Positions 1 to 3,486 of a stretch of DNA of 6,028 nucleotides are shown here, one piece after another. Source of the stretch: Candidatus Parcubacteria bacterium (GTDB taxonomy: Bacteria; Patescibacteriota; Minisyncoccia; Phycocordibacterales; Zambryskibacteraceae). A program made the translations under genes and the position numbers. How positions within the stretch are numbered: the first letter of the stretch is position 1; each line of letters opens with the position of its first letter. The notes below the pieces were generated by a model. It did not search any database. It saw nothing but the letters and a program-made list of their open reading frames with translations, and was not told where the DNA came from. Location: contig JAIFWR010000021.1 of the NCBI GenBank assembly GCA_019661805.1, positions 1-6,028 of the forward strand, written 5' to 3'.

Positions 1-989
1 GATATTGAGTTCGACCTCATTACCGCGCGGCTCGACAAGAGCCTGCCGGCGACGGAGAAGATCGGCGCCGTCACCGTATACCGCCTGGGTTGGGGCATCC
101 CGCTTCTCGACAAGCTCCTCCTGCCGTTTGCCGGAGCGGCAAGGGCGTGGCGGCTCCACGGGGAAAGGCCTTACGACTTCTTCTGGGGCATCATGGTGTC
201 GTTCTCGACCGGCGCACCTTACATCGTCAACATCCTCCGGCGGGCAATAAGGAGAAAGAAGGTTCCCCTGGTCCTCACGCTCCAGGAGGGCGACTCCGAA
301 GCCTATTTGAAGTGGAAATGGGGCGGGCTCGTCGACCTTTCCTGGAGGCTTGCCCTGCGAAGGACGGATCGCCTAACCGCTATCAGTACTTACCTTCTTG
401 AGCGAGCCCGCAGACTCGGGTTCAAGGGAAGGGCGGCGCTCGTGCCAAACGGGGTGGACATACGGAGATTCGAGCCCGGCCATCGGGAGCTTGATAGGAG
501 CAATGTCCTCCTCATCACGACCTCGCGCCTCGTGGTAAAGAACGGCGTCGGGGACCTGATCGAAGCCATGGCGCTCCTGCCGGAGAGCGTATCGTTAAAG
601 ATCGTCGGCTCCGGGCCGCTTGAGCAGCCGCTTAAGGAGAATTCGTCGCGCAGGAGGAGATCCCGCAGCGGCTCCGCGAGGCGGACATCTTCGTCCGGCC
701 GTCGCTCTCGGAGGGACAGGGAATTTCATTTATAGAGGCGATGGCGGCGGGGCTCCCGGTCGTGGCGACGCCGGTCGGCGGCATCACGGATTTCCTCAAG
801 GATGGCGGGACGGGCCTCTTTGCGAAGCCGGGCGACCCGGCAAGCATTGCGGAGGCGGTCAAAAGGCTTATCGGGGACTCCGCCCTCCGTGAGAAGGTGA
901 GGAAAAACGCGCTCGAGCTGGTCCGGGAGAAGTATGACTGGAGTTTGATAGCGGGGGAGATGAGGAGTAAGGTATTTGCTACCACATGA
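1..989 (+). pseudogene. Family-4-like glycosyltransferase, 5' partial, broken by a frame change and internal deletion near 639
   Basis: The frame is open from base 1, so the true start lies outside the window; roughly 40 N-terminal residues are probably missing. Bases 1 to about 638 encode the N-terminal Rossmann half and the start of the C-terminal half: LTLQEGD (from about 274), VPNGVDIRRFEP (445-480), TSRLVVKNG (520-546) and IVGSGPLEQPLKE (601-639). That frame then becomes arginine/serine-rich and stops at 733-735. The proper continuation is one frame back, from 639: FVAQEEIPQRLREADIFVRP, then SLSEGQGISFIEAMAAG with the Glu-x7-Glu pair encoded at 711 and 735, ending at TGA 987-989. Against the third glycosyltransferase here, about 13-15 residues between PLKE and FVAQ are absent, so this is more than a one-base slip. 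The family transfers sugars from nucleotide or lipid-linked donors at the inner membrane face. Both halves look otherwise well conserved, so the damage is recent or an assembly fault. The donor sugar is unknown. Confidence 0.86.
637..648 (+). other. Frame-disruption junction in the first glycosyltransferase
   Basis: Meaningful protein similarity passes from the frame of base 1 to the frame of base 3 within these bases (the Lys-Glu codons at 634-639 on one side, Glu-Phe-Val from 639 on the other). No homopolymer longer than three bases lies here. A deletion of 3n+1 bases, for example 40 or 43, explains both the frame change and the missing residues. Confidence 0.75.
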
Positions 990-1987
990 AGATCCTCATC
1001 GCCACAGGCATCTACCCCCCGGAGATCGGCGGCCCGGCCGAATACGCGAAGAACCTGGGCGACACCTGGGCTTCCCAAGGCCACGAAGTTATCGTCAAGA
1101 TTTTCGGCCGGTTCAGGAAGGTTCCCTGGGGCATCCGGCACATCGTGTTTCTTCTCTATATCCTCCCGGCCGTGGCGAAAGCGGATTACATCCTGGGGCT
1201 TGATTCATTCAGTGCTGGGGTGGTCGTCGTGGCGGCGAAATTGTTTGGGAAGAAAGTCATCTTCAGGACCGGCGGGGACGCTCTCTGGGAATCCTATGTC
1301 GAGCGGACAGGAGACCTCGTCTTGCTGAAAGACTTCTATCAGAAGAGGATAGGCAAGCTCTCGCCGAAGGAGAAGATCACCTTTTATCTCACGAGATGGG
1401 CCCTCCGGAATCTTGCTGCGATTGTGTGGAGCACCGAATGGCAGAAAAATATTTTCATGAAGCCGTACGGTTTGGAGAAGCAGAGGCACTTCATCGTCGA
1501 AAATTACTACGGCTCCAAGCTTCCTTCGCACCGGCCTTCCACAACGAACTTCGTTGCCGCGACGAGGAAGCTCAAGTGGAAGAATGCGGATCTCGTGGAG
1601 AAGGCCTTTAGGGAAGGCGGCGTGGCGGAGGCGGGCGGTCTCCTCGATACGGCGACCGTGCCTCATGACGCCTTCCTCGAGAAGCTCGCCTCCTCTTACG
1701 CCGTCATCATCGCCTCGCTCGGGGACATAAGCCCCAACACCATCCTCGACGCCATCCGCCTGGACAAGCCCTTCATCCTCACCCGGGAGAACGGCCTCTC
1801 GCCCCGGATCAAGGACATCGGCCTCTTCGTCGACCCCCAGGATCCCAAGGACATCGCCGAGAAGGCCAGATGGCTCCTCGACCCCGCCAATTACGAAGCC
1901 AAGAGGAGCCAAATCGTGCGCTTCACCTTCACCCACACCTGGGAGGATATGGCCCGGGAGTACCTTGATATATGGCAGAGCCTCTGA
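986..1987 (+). CDS. Glycosyltransferase family 4-like protein with Asp-x7-Asp motif
   Basis: The product has 333 residues. It opens with a first beta strand and glycine loop (MKILIATGIYPPEIGGPAEY, residues 1-20), the nucleotide-sugar transferase N-terminal fold of GT-B enzymes. Residues 95-102 (TGGDALWE) match the Gly-Asp-x-x-Trp-Glu segment seen in some family-4 enzymes. The C-terminal half has LFVDPQDPKDIAEK and a typical C-terminal helix (WEDMAREYLDIW). The place of the usual Glu-x7-Glu is taken by Asp247-ISPNTIL-Asp255, a conservative but uncommon replacement, and the C-terminal domain is shorter than usual. The start is set by the ATGA overlap with the stop of the preceding gene and by its position directly before the first strand; the Shine-Dalgarno match is weak, so translational coupling is likely. 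The last 16 bases overlap the next gene. A role in surface glycan assembly is inferred from family and neighbours; the substrate is unknown. An inactive or unusual transferase is possible. Confidence 0.9.
   Translation: MKILIATGIYPPEIGGPAEYAKNLGDTWASQGHEVIVKIFGRFRKVPWGIRHIVFLLYILPAVAKADYILGLDSFSAGVVVVAAKLFGKKVIFRTGGDALWESYVERTGDLVLLKDFYQKRIGKLSPKEKITFYLTRWALRNLAAIVWSTEWQKNIFMKPYGLEKQRHFIVENYYGSKLPSHRPSTTNFVAATRKLKWKNADLVEKAFREGGVAEAGGLLDTATVPHDAFLEKLASSYAVIIASLGDISPNTILDAIRLDKPFILTRENGLSPRIKDIGLFVDPQDPKDIAEKARWLLDPANYEAKRSQIVRFTFTHTWEDMAREYLDIWQSL
1956..1960 (+). promoter_or_regulatory. Possible ribosome binding site (GGGAG) for the third glycosyltransferase
   Basis: GGGAG lies 11 bases before the ATG at 1972, inside the end of the preceding gene. 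The spacing is slightly long. It supports the 1972 start over the in-frame ATG at 1996, which would cut into the first beta strand. Confidence 0.4.
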
Positions 1988-3114
1988 AAATCCTCATGAT
2001 CTCGAGCGACCGGAGTATCCTCGTGCCGGGGAGCGCGGTCTCCCTGCGCATGAAGGAGTACGGGGCTTTGGTAGGGGAGCTTCACATCGTCCTCCTTTCG
2101 GACCGCTCCCACGGTTTGAAAGAGGCGCAGATTGCCGGCAACGTGCGGGCGTACCCGACGAATTCCTTTGCAAATATCTTTAGGCCGCTTGATGCCGCGA
2201 GGATCGGCAAGAGGATTGTGAAGGAAAAGGGGTTTGTCCGCGGCGCCTCGCTCATTACCGCGCAGGACCCGTTCGAATGCGGCTGGGCGGCACTCCAGAT
2301 AAAGAAGAGGTGGCGCCTGCCGCTTGAGGTCCAGATTCATACCGATATTTTCTCTCCCTACTTTTCCGGATTTCAGAATCGGGTGCGAAAGTTCTTCGCG
2401 AGAAAGGTGCTCGCCTCCGCTGACGCCGTCCGCGTCGTGAGCGAGGAGCTGAAGGGGAGGATAGCACCCATGGCGAAGGCGCCCGTCTCGGTCCTCCCGA
2501 TCTACGTCGACAGGGAGAGGATCGAAGGCGCGAGACTCTTCTTCGACCTCCATGCGCGCTACCCGTGGCGCTTCATCGCGCTTGCCGTCTCGCGCCTCTC
2601 GCCGGAGAAGGACCTCGGCACGGCGCTTGCGGCGTTGGCGCTCGTGAGGAAGTCGTACCCGGACCTGGGCCTCCTCGTCGTCGGCAATGGTCCGGAAGAA
2701 GGGAGGCTCAAGGCCCTCGCGAGGAAGCTTGGGCTCGAGGGTGGGGTTGAGTTCGTCGGATGGCAGGACGATCTTACATCCTTCTACCGGAGTGCGAACG
2801 TGTTTGTCCAAACATCCCTGTTCGAGGGCTACGGGCTCTCGCTCGTCGAAGCGGGACTCTCCGGGCTCCCCGTCATCACCACTCCCGTCGGGATCGCGCG
2901 CGAGCTTGAGAACGGTAGGGACGCGCTGTTCGCTCCTCCCGGTCGCGCGGACCTCTTCGCCGAGGCGATCGCGGAGCTCGTCGAACACAACCAGAAGCGG
3001 GAAAGCCTGCGTGCAAACCTCAAGCGCACGCTCGAATCGAAACTCCTTTCCAAAGAGAGCTATCTCGAGTCGCTCGCGAAGAATTGGAGCGCCGTGGCGC
3101 ATTTCTCCCGCTAG
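1972..3114 (+). CDS. Glycosyltransferase family 4 protein, intact
   Basis: The product has 380 residues, a normal full length for a retaining GT-B glycosyltransferase. The N-terminal half begins EPLKILMISSDRSILVPGSA (residues 3-22) and includes TAQDPFECGWAA and VQIHTDIFSPYF, which I associate with family-4 enzymes of this type. The C-terminal donor-binding half has SRLSPEKD (residues 207-214, with the Arg and Lys expected near the donor phosphates), VVGNGPEEGRLK (from about 236), VEFVGWQDDL, and the canonical Glu-x7-Glu at Glu285 and Glu293 within LFEGYGLSLVEAG, followed by LPVITTPVG. The gene overlaps the preceding one by 16 bases and stops at TAG 3112-3114, about 50 bases before a terminator, so it is the last gene of the operon. 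It probably adds a sugar to a lipid-linked or surface glycan at the cytoplasmic membrane. The sugar specificity cannot be read from the sequence. Confidence 0.94.
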   Translation: MAEPLKILMISSDRSILVPGSAVSLRMKEYGALVGELHIVLLSDRSHGLKEAQIAGNVRAYPTNSFANIFRPLDAARIGKRIVKEKGFVRGASLITAQDPFECGWAALQIKKRWRLPLEVQIHTDIFSPYFSGFQNRVRKFFARKVLASADAVRVVSEELKGRIAPMAKAPVSVLPIYVDRERIEGARLFFDLHARYPWRFIALAVSRLSPEKDLGTALAALALVRKSYPDLGLLVVGNGPEEGRLKALARKLGLEGGVEFVGWQDDLTSFYRSANVFVQTSLFEGYGLSLVEAGLSGLPVITTPVGIARELENGRDALFAPPGRADLFAEAIAELVEHNQKRESLRANLKRTLESKLLSKESYLESLAKNWSAVAHFSR

Positions 3115-3161
3115 GTGGGGATAACGCGGCAAGACGCCAGACGGCTTGTGTCTCTGCTCCG

Positions 3162-3185
3162 GCTCCCGAAGGGGAGTGCTTTTTT
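3162..3185 (+). terminator. Rho-independent terminator of the glycosyltransferase operon
   Basis: A six-pair stem (GCTCCC at 3162-3167 with GGGAGT at 3172-3177, the outer pair a G-T wobble) closes a GAAG loop. It is followed two bases later by six T (3180-3185). It lies 48 bases after the stop of the third glycosyltransferase. Confidence 0.85.
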
Positions 3186-3429
3186 ATCATAAGGGTTTGA
3201 AAGGAAAAGAACGCTAAAAAATAACCTCGACTTTATCACAACGCAACAATATGAATGGTTTGGAAATCGCCAAGAAAGCTTTATGCATCTTTATCAATGT
3301 TTGTATATGATTTATGGTGATGATTAATGTGAGGGAAGGAGGCTTTTCCCGACAAAAATGACCGAAATATAGCTCGGAAAAATAGCTCGGATCCTCTCCA
3401 ATTTTCATAATTGAGATTTGCCATTTCGA
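3186..3429. other. AT-rich intergenic stretch without a convincing gene
   Basis: Counting by hand over 3241-3480 gives 84 G or C in 240 bases (35 percent), against about 60 percent in the flanking genes. The short reading frames on both strands lack good ribosome binding sites and recognisable protein features. Visible elements are a good Shine-Dalgarno-like AAGGAGG (3336-3342) partly inside a GGGAA/TTCCC hairpin (3333-3350), and a 13-base-period direct repeat (3369-3391). The region lies between two plus-strand terminators, so a small transcript is possible, but I see no clear promoter for one. Confidence 0.6.
3369..3391. repeat. Direct repeat of ATAGCTCGGA, two copies, 13-base period
   Basis: ATAGCTCGGA occurs at 3369-3378 and again at 3382-3391. 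The spacing of 13 bases is a little over one helical turn. It lies about 75 bases upstream of the promoter of the repeat-protein gene and could be a protein-binding site; nothing else supports that role. Confidence 0.55.
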
Positions 3430-3451
3430 GCCTTATTTTAAGGCCTTTTTT
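3430..3451 (+). terminator. Second rho-independent terminator, just upstream of the repeat-protein promoter
   Basis: GCCTTA (3430-3435) pairs perfectly with TAAGGC (3439-3444) around a three-base loop, followed by C and six T (3446-3451). The stem is short and fairly AT-rich, so strength is uncertain. The T run is on the plus strand only. It would insulate the downstream promoter from read-through, or end a short transcript arising between the two terminators. Confidence 0.65.
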
Positions 3452-3462
3452 GCCATTTTGAT

Positions 3463-3471
3463 TGCTATAAT
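3463..3471 (+). promoter_or_regulatory. Extended -10 promoter TGCTATAAT for the repeat-protein gene
   Basis: A perfect TATAAT (3466-3471) is preceded by TG at the extended -10 position. No good -35 hexamer sits at normal spacing: TTGCCA at 3450-3455 matches well but leaves only 10 bases. Extended -10 promoters often do not need one. Transcription would start near 3478, about 9 bases before the GTG at 3487. Confidence 0.7.
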
Positions 3472-3486
3472 TAATGCATTGCCACA

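Noticed and set aside
637..660. Programmed ribosomal frameshift joining the two halves of the first glycosyltransferase
   Set aside because: There is no canonical slippery heptamer, and even a perfect -1 shift leaves about 13-15 expected residues missing.
1205..1936. 243-codon antisense open frame opposite the second glycosyltransferase
   Set aside because: It is a shadow frame lying wholly inside a gene with recognisable family motifs; its composition is Gly/Glu/Arg-rich without domain features.
980..1990. UGA recoding as in some CPR lineages
   Set aside because: The TGA codons at 987-989 and 1985-1987 lie exactly at gene ends overlapping the next starts, and no in-frame TGA interrupts the intact genes.
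1891..3132. 413-codon antisense open frame opposite the third glycosyltransferase
   Set aside because: It is a shadow of a GC-rich gene: the product is charged and low in complexity with no recognisable motif, while the plus strand carries complete glycosyltransferase motifs.
3251..3327. Plus-strand 19-codon frame followed by a 6-codon frame with ATGA overlap
   Set aside because: No Shine-Dalgarno precedes the ATG and the peptides are too short to judge; chance overlap is expected in AT-rich DNA.
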